Assembly: GCF_020873895.1 (NCBI RefSeq)
Contig: NZ_JAHWGT010000031.1
Location: forward strand, 19,725-83,724
Direction of reading: 5' to 3'
DNA length: 64,000 bases
Source of the DNA: Streptomyces sp. DH12
GTDB taxonomy: Bacteria > Actinomycetota > Actinomycetes > Streptomycetales > Streptomycetaceae
Each line of letters starts with the position of its first letter. Within the stretch, counting starts at the first letter, position 1. Positions 33,076 through 42,668 of the stretch are shown piece after piece. The translations under genes and the position numbers were made by a program. The notes beneath the pieces are model-generated. The model saw nothing but the letters and a program-made list of their open reading frames with translations, searched no databases and was not told where the DNA came from.

Positions 33076-33804
33076 ATGGCGACCCTGATCCTCGTCCGGC
33101 ACGGCCGGTCCACCGCGAACACCGCCGGAGTCCTCGCGGGCCGCACCCCGGGCGTCGGCCTCGACGAACGCGGCGCCGCGCAGGCGGCCGCGCTCCCCGG
33201 CCGGCTCGCCGGCGTGAAGCTCGCGCTGGCCGTGAGCAGCCCCCTCCAGCGCTGCCGCGAGACCCTCGCCCCGCTCCTCGCGGCCCGCCCCGGCCTCGCC
33301 GTGCACACCGACGACCGGCTCAACGAGTGCGACTACGGCGACTGGTCGGGCCGCGGCCTCGCGGAGCTGGGCGGCGAGCCCCTCATGGAGGTCGTCCAGC
33401 ACCACCCGTCGGCGGCGGCCTTCCCCGGGGGCGAGTCCATGCGCGGCATGCAGGCCCGCGCCGTCGAGGCGGTACGGGAGTGGAACGCGCGCGTGGCGGC
33501 CGAGCACGGTGAGGACGCCGCCTACGTGGTGTGCTCGCACGGCGACATCATCAAGTCGCTCGTCGCGGACGCCCTCGGCATGCACCTCGACCTCTTCCAG
33601 CGCCTCCACGTCGACCCCTGCTCGGTCACCGCGATCCGCTACACCCGGACGCGGCCCTTCCTCGTCCGCCTCGGCGACACCGGCGACTTCGCCGGCCTCG
33701 CCCCGGGCGCTCCCGGCGGCCCCGCGCGGCCGGGCCCCGACGGCGCGGCCCCGACCGGACCGGACGGCGCCGCGCAGGTGGGCGGCGGCGCGGGCGCACC
33801 GTGA
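33076..33804 (+). CDS. Histidine phosphatase (phosphoglycerate-mutase-like, MSMEG/SCO1666-type)
   Basis: 242 aa. The catalytic motif LVRHGRST has His9; further active-site parts are SSPLQRCRETL, the acidic NECDYGDWSG and the second histidine in VVCSHGDIIK. It belongs to the cofactor-independent-type histidine phosphatase superfamily acting on phosphate esters. The last 35 residues are a Gly/Ala/Pro-rich tail. Probably leaderless from ATG 33076. It heads a group phosphatase - DUF3090 - kinase-fold protein - mshC that I recall as conserved across actinobacteria. Substrate unknown. Confidence 0.9.
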   Translation: MATLILVRHGRSTANTAGVLAGRTPGVGLDERGAAQAAALPGRLAGVKLALAVSSPLQRCRETLAPLLAARPGLAVHTDDRLNECDYGDWSGRGLAELGGEPLMEVVQHHPSAAAFPGGESMRGMQARAVEAVREWNARVAAEHGEDAAYVVCSHGDIIKSLVADALGMHLDLFQRLHVDPCSVTAIRYTRTRPFLVRLGDTGDFAGLAPGAPGGPARPGPDGAAPTGPDGAAQVGGGAGAP

Positions 33805-33885
33805 TCGACGCGCACAGTAGGGTGGACGCGCTGCCGTCACGGCCCGCGGCCGGACCCGCCTAACCAAGATCAAGGGAGAGGGAAC

Positions 33886-34476
33886 GTGTCCCGTCAGGTG
33901 TTCCTCTATGACCCGCCGGAGCGCTTCGTGGCCGGTACGGTCGGGCTGCCTGGCCGCCGTACGTTCTTCCTCCAGGCGTCCGCCGGCGGGCGGGTCACCA
34001 GCGTCGCCCTGGAGAAGACCCAGGTCGCCGCGCTCGCCGAACGCATGGACGAGCTCCTCGACGAGGTGGTGCGCCGCACCGGCGGCAACGCCCCGGTCCC
34101 GGCGGTCGCGCCGGCCGACGTCGCCGACACCGCCCCGCTGGACGCCCCCGTGGAGGAGGAGTTCCGCGTCGGCACCATGGCGCTGGCCTGGGACGGCGAG
34201 GACCAGCGGCTGATCGTCGAGGCGCAGGCGCTCGTCGAGCTCGACGTCGACTCGGAGGAGGACCTCGCCGAGGCGGAGGAACGTCTCCTCCAGGACGAGG
34301 AGAACGGCCCGCCGATGCTCCGCGTCCGGCTCACCGGTGCCCAGGCGAGGGCCTTCGCCAAGCGCGCCCTGGACGTCGTGAACGCCGGCCGGCCGCCCTG
34401 CCCCCTGTGCAGCCTGCCGCTCGACCCGGAAGGACACGTATGCCCGCGCCAGAACGGATACCGCCGCGGGGCCTGA
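33886..34476 (+). CDS. DUF3090 family protein
   Basis: 196 aa. It starts SRQVFLYDPPERFVAGTVGL with RTFFLQASAGGRVTSVALEK, typical of DUF3090. The central part is acidic (LVELDVDSEEDLAEAEERLL). The C-terminus carries PPCPLCSLPLD and GHVCPRQNGY, a three-cysteine cluster that could bind zinc. GTG 33886 has a strong GGGAGAGGGA upstream. It overlaps the next gene by 37 bp, implying coupling. Function unknown; conserved gene order ties it to the phosphatase and kinase-fold neighbours. Confidence 0.92.
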   Translation: MSRQVFLYDPPERFVAGTVGLPGRRTFFLQASAGGRVTSVALEKTQVAALAERMDELLDEVVRRTGGNAPVPAVAPADVADTAPLDAPVEEEFRVGTMALAWDGEDQRLIVEAQALVELDVDSEEDLAEAEERLLQDEENGPPMLRVRLTGAQARAFAKRALDVVNAGRPPCPLCSLPLDPEGHVCPRQNGYRRGA

Positions 34477-35273
34477 CGGCGACGGCCGACGTGCTGGAGG
34501 TCCTCGCCGGGGGCGAGCTGACCGTGCGCGGCCAGGTCCGTGAGGCGTCCAACGCCGTACTGCTCTGCTCCGCCGCCCTCGCCGGCCGCGCGGTCGACTG
34601 CGTGTACAAGCCCGTCGCGGGCGAGCGGCCGCTGTGGGACTTCCCCGACGGGACGCTCGCCGAGCGGGAGGTCGCCGCGTACGCGGTCTCCGAGGCCACG
34701 GGGTGGCACCTCGTCCCGCCGACCGTCCTGCGCGAGGGGCCCTACGGGCCCGGCTCGGTCCAGCGGTGGATCGACGCCGACCCCGCCGCCCCGCCGCTGC
34801 TCTCCCTGGTGGACGGGGACGAGGCCGGCGACGGATGGCGGCCGGTGGGGCTCGCCGAGGTGGGCGGGGGCCGCACGGCGCTGCTCGTCCACGCCGACGA
34901 CCCGCGGCTGCGGCGCCTCGCCGTCCTCGACGCGGTGATCAACAACGGTGACCGCAAGGGCGGCCACCTGCTGCCCGCCGGGGACGGCGCCCTGTACGCC
35001 ATCGACCACGGCGTGACGTTCCACGCGGAGGACAAGCTGCGGACGCTGCTGTGGGGCTGGGCCGGCGAGCCGCTGCCCGACGAGGCCCTGGAGGTCCTGG
35101 CCCGGCTCGACGCGGAGCTGGCGCCCGGCGCAGCGCTGGCCACCCGTCTGGAGCAGCTGATCACCCCGGCCGAGGTCGACGCGGTGCGCGCCCGGATCAC
35201 GGCCCTGCGCACCACCGGCCGGCACCCCGAGCCGTCCGGCACCTGGCCGCCGATTCCCTGGCCACCGGTGTGA
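34440..35273 (+). CDS. SCO1664-family protein with PI3/PI4-kinase-like fold
   Basis: 277 aa. It has kinase-like hallmarks: a putative ATP-binding lysine K57 in DCVYKPVAGERPLWDF, a catalytic-loop-like NNGDRKGGHLL with D171, and a DFG-like YAIDHGVTF with D189. The overall pattern matches the small PI3/PI4-kinase-related family that I recall as SCO1664-like. It may phosphorylate an inositol-derived or other small molecule, but no substrate is known. ATG 34440 lies within the end of DUF3090 (37-bp overlap) after GGAAGGAC. The phosphatase two genes upstream could oppose it. Confidence 0.85.
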   Translation: MPAPERIPPRGLTATADVLEVLAGGELTVRGQVREASNAVLLCSAALAGRAVDCVYKPVAGERPLWDFPDGTLAEREVAAYAVSEATGWHLVPPTVLREGPYGPGSVQRWIDADPAAPPLLSLVDGDEAGDGWRPVGLAEVGGGRTALLVHADDPRLRRLAVLDAVINNGDRKGGHLLPAGDGALYAIDHGVTFHAEDKLRTLLWGWAGEPLPDEALEVLARLDAELAPGAALATRLEQLITPAEVDAVRARITALRTTGRHPEPSGTWPPIPWPPV

Positions 35274-35375
35274 ACCCGGCCTGACCGGCACCGCAGCACA
35301 CCGCGGCGCCGAGTACAAGAGGGCGGAACCGGTCATGAACCCGCCTCCGGTTCGTATCCGGAACACCCGTCCGGT

Positions 35376-35387
35376 TACGCTCAAGGC
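35376..35387 (+). promoter_or_regulatory. Leaderless -10 for mshC
   Basis: TACGCT at 35376-35381 ends six bases before the ATG at 35388. No Shine-Dalgarno is present. Confidence 0.55.
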
Positions 35388-36617
35388 ATGCATGCCTGGC
35401 CCGCTTCTGAGGTCCCCGCCCTGCCCGGCAAGGGCCGCGACCTCCGGATCCACGACACCGCGACCGGCGGACGAGTGACCCTCGACCCCGGCCCCGTCGC
35501 CCGCATCTACGTCTGCGGCATCACGCCGTACGACGCGACCCACCTGGGTCACGCGGCGACCTACAACGCGTTCGACCTCGTTCAGCGCGTGTGGCTCGAC
35601 ACCAAGCGGCAGGTCCACTACGTGCAGAACGTGACCGACATCGACGACCCCCTCCTGGAGCGGGCCGCGCGCGACGGCATCGACTGGGCCGGTCTCGCCG
35701 AGCGGGAGACGTCCCTGTTCCGCGAGGACATGACGGCGCTGCGGATGCTGCCGCCGCAGCAGTACATCGGGGCCGTCGAGGCCATACCCGGCATCGTCCC
35801 GATCATCGAGCGGCTCCGCGACATGGGCGCCGCCTACGAGCTGGACGGCGACGTCTACTTCTCCGTCGAGTCCGACCGGCACTTCGGTGAGGTCTCCCAC
35901 TACGACGCCGAGCTCATGCGGGCCCTCTCCGCCGAGCGCGGCGGCGACCCGGACCGCCCCGGCAAGAAGAACCCGATCGACCCGCTGCTGTGGATGGCGG
36001 CCCGCGAGGGCGAGCCGAGCTGGGACGGCGCCTCCCTCGGCCCCGGCCGGCCCGGCTGGCACATCGAGTGCGTCGCCATCGCCCTGGACCACCTGGGCAT
36101 GGGCTTCGACGTGCAGGGCGGCGGCTCCGACCTGATCTTCCCGCACCACGAGATGGGCGCCTCCCACGCCCACGCGCTGACCGGCGAGTTCCCCTTCGCC
36201 AAGGCGTACGTGCACGCCGGCATGGTCGCCCTGCACGGCGAGAAGATGTCGAAGTCCAAGGGGAACCTCGTCTTCGTCTCCGCGCTCCGCCGCGAGGGCG
36301 TCGACCCCGCCGCGATCCGCCTGGCCCTGCTCGCGCACCACTACCGTGCCGACTGGGAGTGGACCGACCGGGTCCTGCGGGACGCCGAGGAGCGCCTGGA
36401 CCGCTGGCGCGCCGCCGTCTCCCGCCCGGACGGGCCGTCCGCGGACGCGCTCGTGGAGGAGGTCCGCGAGGCGCTCGCCGACGACCTGGACACGCCGGCC
36501 GCGCTCGCCGCGGTCGACCGCTGGGTCGAGCGCCAGCAGGCCGGGGGCGGCACGGACGAGAGCGCGCCGGGGCTCGTCTCGCGCGCCGTCGACGCGCTGA
36601 TGGGCGTCGCCCTCTAG
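35388..36617 (+). CDS. mshC: Cysteine:GlcN-Ins ligase of mycothiol synthesis
   Basis: 409 aa class I aminoacyl-tRNA-synthetase-like enzyme related to CysS but lacking the tRNA-binding C-terminus. Cys43 in VCGITPYD helps bind zinc, HIGH is HLGH at 52-55, and KMSKSKG starts at 286. [21 protein letters not shown]-type and [13 protein letters not shown] zinc-ligand regions match MshC. It joins cysteine to glucosaminyl-inositol using ATP, the penultimate step to mycothiol. Probably leaderless from ATG 35388 just after TACGCT. It follows the kinase-fold gene by 114 bp, and the PAC2 gene converges on it. Confidence 0.94.
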   Translation: MHAWPASEVPALPGKGRDLRIHDTATGGRVTLDPGPVARIYVCGITPYDATHLGHAATYNAFDLVQRVWLDTKRQVHYVQNVTDIDDPLLERAARDGIDWAGLAERETSLFREDMTALRMLPPQQYIGAVEAIPGIVPIIERLRDMGAAYELDGDVYFSVESDRHFGEVSHYDAELMRALSAERGGDPDRPGKKNPIDPLLWMAAREGEPSWDGASLGPGRPGWHIECVAIALDHLGMGFDVQGGGSDLIFPHHEMGASHAHALTGEFPFAKAYVHAGMVALHGEKMSKSKGNLVFVSALRREGVDPAAIRLALLAHHYRADWEWTDRVLRDAEERLDRWRAAVSRPDGPSADALVEEVREALADDLDTPAALAAVDRWVERQQAGGGTDESAPGLVSRAVDALMGVAL

Positions 36618-36777
36618 GCAAGGACAGGCCACGGCCGCCCACGGGCGGCTCGGCACCCTCGTCGGCCGCCGCGCCGAGCGCGCGGCATCCGCGCGGCGGA
36701 CATGCCGCGGCGGGGCGGTACCGGGGTACGGCACCGCCCCGCCGGGGAGCGGGGAGCGGGTCCGGTTCCGTGGGGCG

Positions 36778-37905
36778 CTACTCCTTGGGGTCCTTCGGCC
36801 CCTGTGCCGGCGGCGGGCCCTCGTCGGGGCCGCCGGGTGCCTCGGGGTCGCGGGGGCCGTCGGCGGAGGTGCCCCGGGCGCTGTCCGCCGGACCGTCGGC
36901 GGGACCCTCCTGGGGGCCGTCCGCCGCCCCTTCGGAGCCGCGCCGGGGCGGCTTCGGCGGGCGGGTGCGCCCGCTGGAGGTGTCACGCAGGTACGAGCCG
37001 TCGCCGCCGTCGGTGGCGTGCCCGGGGCCGCCGGGCAGGGCGCCGGGGCCGCCGGGGCCCGGACCGCCGTCCCGCCGACGCAGGTACCGCTCGAACTCGC
37101 GGGCGATGGCCTCGCCGGACGCCTCCGGCAGCTCCGCCGTGTCCCGCGCCTCCTCCAGCGTCTGGACGTACTCGGCAACCTCGCTGTCCTCGGAGGCCAG
37201 TTGGTCGACGCCGAGCTGCCAGGCGCGGGCGTCCTCGGCCAGCTCGCCGAGGGGGATGCGCAGGTCGATGAGGTCCTCGAGCCGGTTGAGCAGCGCCAGG
37301 GTCGCCTTGGGGTTGGGCGGCTGCGACACGTAGTGGGGCACCGCCGCCCACAGGCTCACCGCCGGGACGCCCGCGTGGGTGCACGCCTCCTGGAGGATGC
37401 CGACGATGCCCGTCGGTCCCTCGTACCGGGTCTCCTCCAGCTCCATCCGCCGCGCCAGGTCCGGGTCGGACGTCACGCCGCTGACCGGCACCGGCCGCGT
37501 GTGCGGGGTGTCGCCGAGCAGCGCGCCCAGGATCACGACCATCTCGACGCCCAGCTCGTGGGCGAAGCCCAGCAGCTCGTTGCAGAACGAGCGCCAGCGC
37601 ATCGACGGCTCTATCCCGCGGACCAGGACCAGGTCGCGGGGCTTGTCACCGCCGACGCGGACCACGGACAGCCGGGTGGTGGGCCAGGTGATCCTCCGCA
37701 CCCCTCCGTCCAGCCACACCGTGGGCCGGTTGACCTGGAAGTCGTAGTAGTCCTCGGCGTCCAGCGCCGCGAACACCTCGCCCTTCCACTCCCGTTCCAG
37801 GTGCGCGACCGCGGTGGAGGCGGCGTCGCCGGCGTCGTTCCAGCCCTCGAACGCGGCCACCATGACCGGGTCGATCAGCTCGGGAACCCCCTCGAGCTCG
37901 ATCAC
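36778..37905 (-). CDS. PAC2 (proteasome assembly chaperone-like) family protein
   Basis: 375 aa. Residues 1-270 are the PAC2 fold: MIELEGVPELIDPVMVAAFE, GWNDAGDAASTAVAHL, VLVRGIEPSMRWRSFCNELL, VVILGALLGDTPHTRPV and the C-terminal four-helix part RIPLGELAEDARAWQLGV. The last 100 residues are Gly/Pro/acidic disorder. The family is related to the eukaryotic/archaeal PAC2 chaperone but the bacterial role is unproven. GTG 37905 has GGAAGGAGG. It converges on mshC. The Pup-proteasome operon is about 20 kb away in the same window. Confidence 0.9.
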   Translation of the reverse strand: MIELEGVPELIDPVMVAAFEGWNDAGDAASTAVAHLEREWKGEVFAALDAEDYYDFQVNRPTVWLDGGVRRITWPTTRLSVVRVGGDKPRDLVLVRGIEPSMRWRSFCNELLGFAHELGVEMVVILGALLGDTPHTRPVPVSGVTSDPDLARRMELEETRYEGPTGIVGILQEACTHAGVPAVSLWAAVPHYVSQPPNPKATLALLNRLEDLIDLRIPLGELAEDARAWQLGVDQLASEDSEVAEYVQTLEEARDTAELPEASGEAIAREFERYLRRRDGGPGPGGPGALPGGPGHATDGGDGSYLRDTSSGRTRPPKPPRRGSEGAADGPQEGPADGPADSARGTSADGPRDPEAPGGPDEGPPPAQGPKDPKE

Positions 37906-38268
37906 CCAGGCCTCCTTCCGAAGTTCCGTGCGTACGGACCAACCTTACGGCGTGCGGACCCCTCGCCCGCAGCCCCTTGTACACGTCCGGGTGCTGTATC
38001 GGCCTGCCACGACGGGGCCGGACCAAACCTCGTGGCGGCTCCCGCTCCGCGTGACGCGCCGGGGACGGCGGGCGGCCCGGCCGCCGCCCGCCGCCGGCGT
38101 CCGGGACGGCCGCGGCCGGGCGCCGCGCACCCCCCGGCGGCCCGGTCCGGACCGCCCGCGCACCGAGGTCCGGCCCGATCCGGGGCGGGGCGGGCGCACG
38201 GAGGAGGGCGGCTCCCGCCGGGGAGCCGCCCTCGTGCCTCGCCGGCCCGGACCCGCCGGGCGGGGCGG
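37906..38268. other. Intergenic region between PAC2 and glpD
   Basis: 363 bp without a convincing ORF. The left part holds the PAC2 promoter side, the middle is very GC-rich with short inverted GGCGGC/GCCGCC runs, and the right part holds the glpD terminator at 38204-38233. Confidence 0.6.
38204..38233 (-). terminator. Terminator of the glpF-glpK-glpD operon
   Basis: Perfect 13-bp stem (38204-38216 with 38221-38233), 4-base loop, 36 bases after the glpD stop on the minus strand. Confidence 0.85.
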
Positions 38269-39879
38269 TCAGGCGCCGCGGCGGAGCATCGCCTCGACCC
38301 GGCCGCGGACGTCGTCCGTCGCCAGGCCCCGGATGGTCAGGGTCGTACGGCGGCGCAGCACGTCGTCCGCCGTCTCCGCCCACTCGTGGTCGCGGGCGTA
38401 GGCGACCTGCGCCCAGATCTCCGGCGCGTCCGGGTGTATGCGCTCGGCCAGCTCCGGGGTCTCGTTCGCCAGGCGCGCGATGTCGAAGGCGAGGGAGCCG
38501 TAGTGCGTCGCCAGGTGGCGGGCGGTGTCGGCGGCCATGCGCGGGCCGGGCGTGCCCCCGTCGACGAGCAGCCGGTGGGCGACCGCGTTGGGGTTGGCGA
38601 TGCCGGGCAGCGGCAGCCTCTTCGGGAGGCTGGCGATCGGCTCCATGTCGTCGGCGAGCGGGCGTCCGGGCAGCGCGGCGAGCTTGTTCATCACCGTGCG
38701 GCCGATGTGGCGGAAGGTCGTCCACTTGCCGCCGGCGACCGACAGCATGCCGCCGCGGCCCTCGGTGACGACCGTCTCGCGCTTGGCCTTGGAGGTGTCC
38801 CCGGGCCCGCCCGGCAGGACGCGCAGGCCGGCGAACGCGTAGGTGATGAGGTCCCGCGACAGCTGCTGGTCGCGGATGGAGAAGGCGGCCTCGTCCAGGA
38901 TCTGGGCGGTGTCCTTCTCGTTGACCGCGACGTCCGCCGGGTCGCCCTCGTACTCCTCGTCGGTGGTGCCGAGCAGGAGCATGTCCTCCCAGGGCAGGGC
39001 GAAGGTGATGCGGTACTTGTCGATCGGGGTGGCGAGCGCGGCCTTCCACGGGGAGGTGCGCTTGAGGACGAGGTGGGCGCCCTTCGACAGGCGGATGGAG
39101 GGGGCCGCGTTCGGGTCCTCCATCCGGCGCAGGTGGTCGACCCAGGGGCCGGTCGCGTTGAGGACGAGCCGGGCGTCGACGCCGAACTCGCTGCCGTCGA
39201 GCCGGTCCCTGAGCTCGGCGCCCGTGACGCGGCCCCGCGTGAACCGCAACCCGGTGACCTCGGCGTGGTTGAGGACGGTGGCGCCCGACTCGACGGCCGC
39301 GCGGACCGTCATCAGCGCCATCCGGGCGTCGTTCATCTGGTCGTCGCCGTACACGGCCACGGCCTTGAGGTTGTCGGTGCGCAGCTCCGGCACGTCCTGC
39401 GCGGCCTTGGCGGGGCTGAGCAGGTGGCCTACGCCGTCACCGAAGGCGGAGAGCGCCGAGTAGGCGAAGACGCCCGCTCCGAGCTTCGCCGCGCCGTGCG
39501 GCCCGCCCTTGTACACCGGGAGGTAGAAGGTGAGCGGGTTGGCCAGGTGCGGGGCGACCTGGCGGGAGACCGCACGGCGCTCGAAGTGGTTCTCGGCGAC
39601 CAGCTTCACGGCGCCGGTCTGCAGGTATCGCAGCCCGCCGTGGAGCAGCTTGGAGGAGGCGGAGGAGGTGGCGCCGGCGAAGTCGCCGGCGTCCACCAGA
39701 GCCACCCGCAGCCCGGACTGGGCGGCGTGCCAGGCGGTGGAGATGCCGAGGATGCCGCCGCCGATGACCAACAGGTCGTAGGTCGCCTTGGACAGCCGTT
39801 CCCGGGTCTCCGCGCGGCTGGGCAGGTGACCGGCAGCCGGGTGCGTCCCGAGGCTCGGAACGCTCTGCAGGGTGGTCAT
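38269..39879 (-). CDS. glpD: Glycerol-3-phosphate dehydrogenase (aerobic, FAD)
   Basis: 536 aa. FAD fold DLLVIGGGILGISTAWHAAQ, then ALVDAGDFAGATSSASSKLL and HGGLRYLQTGAVKLV, hallmark of GlpD/GlpA. The C-terminal DAO domain reads LPLPGIANPNAVAHRLL and ends QVAYARDHEWAETADDVLRR, characteristic of GlpD. It oxidises sn-glycerol-3-phosphate to DHAP and passes electrons to quinone at the membrane. ATG 39879 with GAGGAGT upstream; 16 bp after glpK, so co-transcribed. Equivalent to gylB of streptomycetes. Confidence 0.95.
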   Translation of the reverse strand: MTTLQSVPSLGTHPAAGHLPSRAETRERLSKATYDLLVIGGGILGISTAWHAAQSGLRVALVDAGDFAGATSSASSKLLHGGLRYLQTGAVKLVAENHFERRAVSRQVAPHLANPLTFYLPVYKGGPHGAAKLGAGVFAYSALSAFGDGVGHLLSPAKAAQDVPELRTDNLKAVAVYGDDQMNDARMALMTVRAAVESGATVLNHAEVTGLRFTRGRVTGAELRDRLDGSEFGVDARLVLNATGPWVDHLRRMEDPNAAPSIRLSKGAHLVLKRTSPWKAALATPIDKYRITFALPWEDMLLLGTTDEEYEGDPADVAVNEKDTAQILDEAAFSIRDQQLSRDLITYAFAGLRVLPGGPGDTSKAKRETVVTEGRGGMLSVAGGKWTTFRHIGRTVMNKLAALPGRPLADDMEPIASLPKRLPLPGIANPNAVAHRLLVDGGTPGPRMAADTARHLATHYGSLAFDIARLANETPELAERIHPDAPEIWAQVAYARDHEWAETADDVLRRRTTLTIRGLATDDVRGRVEAMLRRGA

Positions 39880-39895
39880 GTCGCGATACTCCTCG

Positions 39896-41431
39896 TCAGT
39901 TCTCTTCTGCTTCGAGCCAGCCCATGGAGCGCTCGACGGCCTTGAGCCAGTTCTTGTACTCGCTGTCGCGCCGGTCCGCGTCCATGCGGGGGGTCCACTC
40001 GGCGGCCCTGCGCCAGTTGGCGCGCAGGGCGTCGGTGTCGGGCCAGAAGCCGACGGCCAGGCCGGCGGCGTAGGCGGCGCCGAGGCAGGTCGTCTCGGCG
40101 ACCATGGGACGCACGACGGGCGCGTCCACGAAGTCCGAGAGGGTCTGCATCAGCAGGTTGTTGGAGGTCATGCCGCCGTCGACCTTGAGCGCGGCGAGTT
40201 CGACACCGGAGTCCTTGGTCATGGCGTCGGTGATCTCGCGGGTCTGCCAGGCGGTGGCCTCCAGGACGGCGCGGGCGATGTGCGCCTTGGTGACGTACCG
40301 GGTGAGGCCGGCGATCACCCCGCGGGCGTCGGAGCGCCAGTACGGGGCGAAGAGGCCGGAGAAGGCCGGTACGAAGTAGGCGCCGCCGTTGTCCTCGACC
40401 GACGACGCGAGGGTCTCGATCTCGGCGGCGGACTTGATCAGGCCCATCTGGTCGCGCATCCACTGCACCAGCGAGCCGGTGACGGCGATGGAGCCCTCCA
40501 GGGCGTACACCGGGGCGTCGTCGCCGATCTTGTAGCCGACGGTGGTGATGAGGCCGGAGTACGAGTTGATGATCTTCTCGCCGGTGTTCATCAGCAGGAA
40601 GGTGCCGGTGCCGTACGTCGACTTGGCCTCGCCCTCGGAGAAGCAGGTCTGGCCGAAGAGGGCCGCCTGCTGGTCGCCGAGCGCGGAGGCGACGGGCACG
40701 CCGTCGAGGACGCCGCCCTTGACCGTGCCGTACACCTCGGCGGAGGAGCGGATCTCCGGGAGGACCGCGGCCGGGACGTCCATGGACTGCAGGATCTTGT
40801 CGTCCCACTCCATGGTGTGGAGGTTCATCAGCATGGTGCGCGAGGCGTTGGTGACGTCGGTGACGTGCCTGCCGCCGTCGACGCCGCCGGTCAGGTTCCA
40901 GATGACCCAGGAGTCCATCGTGCCGAAGAGGATGTCGCCGCGCTCGGCGCGCTCGCGCAGGCCCTCGACGTTGTCGAGGAGCCAGCGGACCTTCGGGCCG
41001 GCGAAGTAGGAGGCCAGCGGCAGGCCGGTCTCGCGGCGGAAGCGGTCCTGGCCGACGTTGCGGCCGAGCTCCTTGCAGAGCGCGTCGGTGCGGGTGTCCT
41101 GCCAGACGATGGCGTTGTGGACGGGCTCACCGGTGTTCTTGTCCCACAGCAGCGTGGTCTCGCGCTGGTTGGTGATGCCGATGGCCTTGACGTCCGCGGC
41201 GGTGATGCCGGCCTTCTCGATGGCGCCGGCGACGACTTCCCGGACGTTGGTCCAGATCTCCGCGGCGTCGTGCTCCACCCAGCCCGGCTTGGGGAAGATC
41301 TGCTCGTGCTCCTTCTGGTCGACGGAGACGATGCGGCCGTCCCGGTCGAAGACGATGCAGCGGCTGGAGGTGGTGCCCTGGTCGATCGCGGCGATGAAGG
41401 GGCCGGAACCGTGCGAGGTCGTGGCGGTCAT
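39896..41431 (-). CDS. glpK: Glycerol kinase
   Basis: 511 aa FGGY kinase. [19 protein letters not shown] (phosphate 1), [25 protein letters not shown] and the adenosine motif [18 protein letters not shown] with [18 protein letters not shown] are diagnostic of GlpK. It phosphorylates glycerol entering by GlpF to sn-glycerol-3-phosphate, the substrate of GlpD. ATG 41431 with GAGGAGC upstream. Separated from glpF by 53 bp and glpD by 16 bp, forming glpFKD (gylCAB). Confidence 0.97.
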   Translation of the reverse strand: MTATTSHGSGPFIAAIDQGTTSSRCIVFDRDGRIVSVDQKEHEQIFPKPGWVEHDAAEIWTNVREVVAGAIEKAGITAADVKAIGITNQRETTLLWDKNTGEPVHNAIVWQDTRTDALCKELGRNVGQDRFRRETGLPLASYFAGPKVRWLLDNVEGLRERAERGDILFGTMDSWVIWNLTGGVDGGRHVTDVTNASRTMLMNLHTMEWDDKILQSMDVPAAVLPEIRSSAEVYGTVKGGVLDGVPVASALGDQQAALFGQTCFSEGEAKSTYGTGTFLLMNTGEKIINSYSGLITTVGYKIGDDAPVYALEGSIAVTGSLVQWMRDQMGLIKSAAEIETLASSVEDNGGAYFVPAFSGLFAPYWRSDARGVIAGLTRYVTKAHIARAVLEATAWQTREITDAMTKDSGVELAALKVDGGMTSNNLLMQTLSDFVDAPVVRPMVAETTCLGAAYAAGLAVGFWPDTDALRANWRRAAEWTPRMDADRRDSEYKNWLKAVERSMGWLEAEEN

Positions 41432-41484
41432 GGGGTGTGCTCCTCGGGGTCGGTGAAGGGATCGGGTCGGTCGGTCGGCCGGGC

Positions 41485-42243
41485 TCAGGCGAACGCGAGG
41501 GAGTAGATACCCGCGGCCGCGGCGGAACCGATCAGCGGACCGGCGACGGGGATCCAGGCGTACCCCCAGTCGGACCCGCCCTTGTTCGGCAGGGGGAGCA
41601 GGGCGTGCACGATGCGCGGGCCGAGGTCGCGGGCCGGGTTGATGGCGTACCCGGTCGGACCGCCGAGCGACAGGCCGATGCCGACGACGACGAAGGCGAC
41701 CATCAGACCGCCGACGACGTTGAGTCCCTTGCCGCCGTCGTTGAGGCCCTGGGTGAGCACGGCGAGGACGAGCACGAAGGTGCCGATGATCTCGGTGGCG
41801 AGGTTCTGCCACACGTTGCGGATCTCGGGACCGGTGGCGAAGACGCCGAGGACGGGGCCGGGGCCCTCGACGGCGGACCGGGAGGCGCACTCGGGGTCGC
41901 GCAGGTGGGCCTGGAAGTGCCCGTAGTAGGCGACCCACACCAGGGTGGCGCCGATCATCGCGCCGAGGAGCTGGCCGGCGAAGTAGAACGGCACGTCACC
42001 CCACGCGCCGTCCTTCAGGGCGATGCCGAGGGTCACCGCCGGGTTCAGATGGGCGCCCGAGAGGGAAGCGGTCATGTACACCGCGGTCATGACCGCGAAG
42101 CCCCACCCGAAGGTGATCGCGAGCCAGCCCGCGTTCTGCGCCTTCGAGCGCTTGAGCACGACGGCGGCGACCACGCCTCCGCCGAGGAGGATGAGTACGG
42201 CGGTACCGATGGTCTCGCCGATGAAGATGTCGGAGCTGGACAC
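41485..42243 (-). CDS. glpF: Glycerol facilitator (aquaglyceroporin)
   Basis: 252 aa MIP-family channel with six helices. Both NPA motifs are visible: [20 protein letters not shown] and [14 protein letters not shown], the latter with Asp after NPAR as in glycerol-conducting members. It lets glycerol in for GlpK. GTG 42243 follows AAGGAGT. First gene of the glycerol operon; the promoter and GylR operator should lie in the 425-bp region upstream. Confidence 0.95.
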   Translation of the reverse strand: MSSSDIFIGETIGTAVLILLGGGVVAAVVLKRSKAQNAGWLAITFGWGFAVMTAVYMTASLSGAHLNPAVTLGIALKDGAWGDVPFYFAGQLLGAMIGATLVWVAYYGHFQAHLRDPECASRSAVEGPGPVLGVFATGPEIRNVWQNLATEIIGTFVLVLAVLTQGLNDGGKGLNVVGGLMVAFVVVGIGLSLGGPTGYAINPARDLGPRIVHALLPLPNKGGSDWGYAWIPVAGPLIGSAAAAGIYSLAFA

Positions 42244-42668
42244 CCGCGACTCCTTTGTCCTTCGTCCAGGGGAAAGGCGAACCCCGGGTCCCTCCGGTGG
42301 TCCGTGCCCTCGGGGTGAGGGCGGTGCCGGCCTCCTGGCGTTGTCACACTCTAGCGCGTGTTTCCGGTAGGTGTTCGACAATGCCGACCGATGGACGGCA
42401 GTTTTGCCCCCGGGTGAATTCCGCGTCAAGAGTTCTCGCCCGAGAGACCCGATCGTTACCGCAGGCAGGGCGCGGCTCAGTGCGCGGGCAGGGCGCGGGC
42501 GGGCCGCCGGTACCGGGCGGACGGGGGGCGCGGGGGTCCGGCGGCCGCCCGGCGTCGCGGCCCCTCGGGGGCGTGCGGACGGGGAGCGGTCGCCGGGGCG
42601 CGGGCGGCGTCCTGCGGGTGCCCGCCCGTCACGCCGGCGGCAGGGGGCCGGCGGGGTCCGGCGCGGCG
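42244..42668. promoter_or_regulatory. glpF promoter/operator region
   Basis: 425 bp between glpF and gylR, no ORF. The motif GTTCGACAATGC at 42373-42384 recurs upstream of gylR at 43459-43470 and is the best candidate for a GylR binding site. The part nearest gylR is a GC-rich stretch with repeats of GGGCAGGGCGCGGG. Confidence 0.6.

Noticed and set aside
33906-37178. 1090-aa minus-strand frame across DUF3090, the kinase-fold gene and mshC
   Set aside because: Overlaps several clear plus-strand genes and has no domain; a by-product of high GC.
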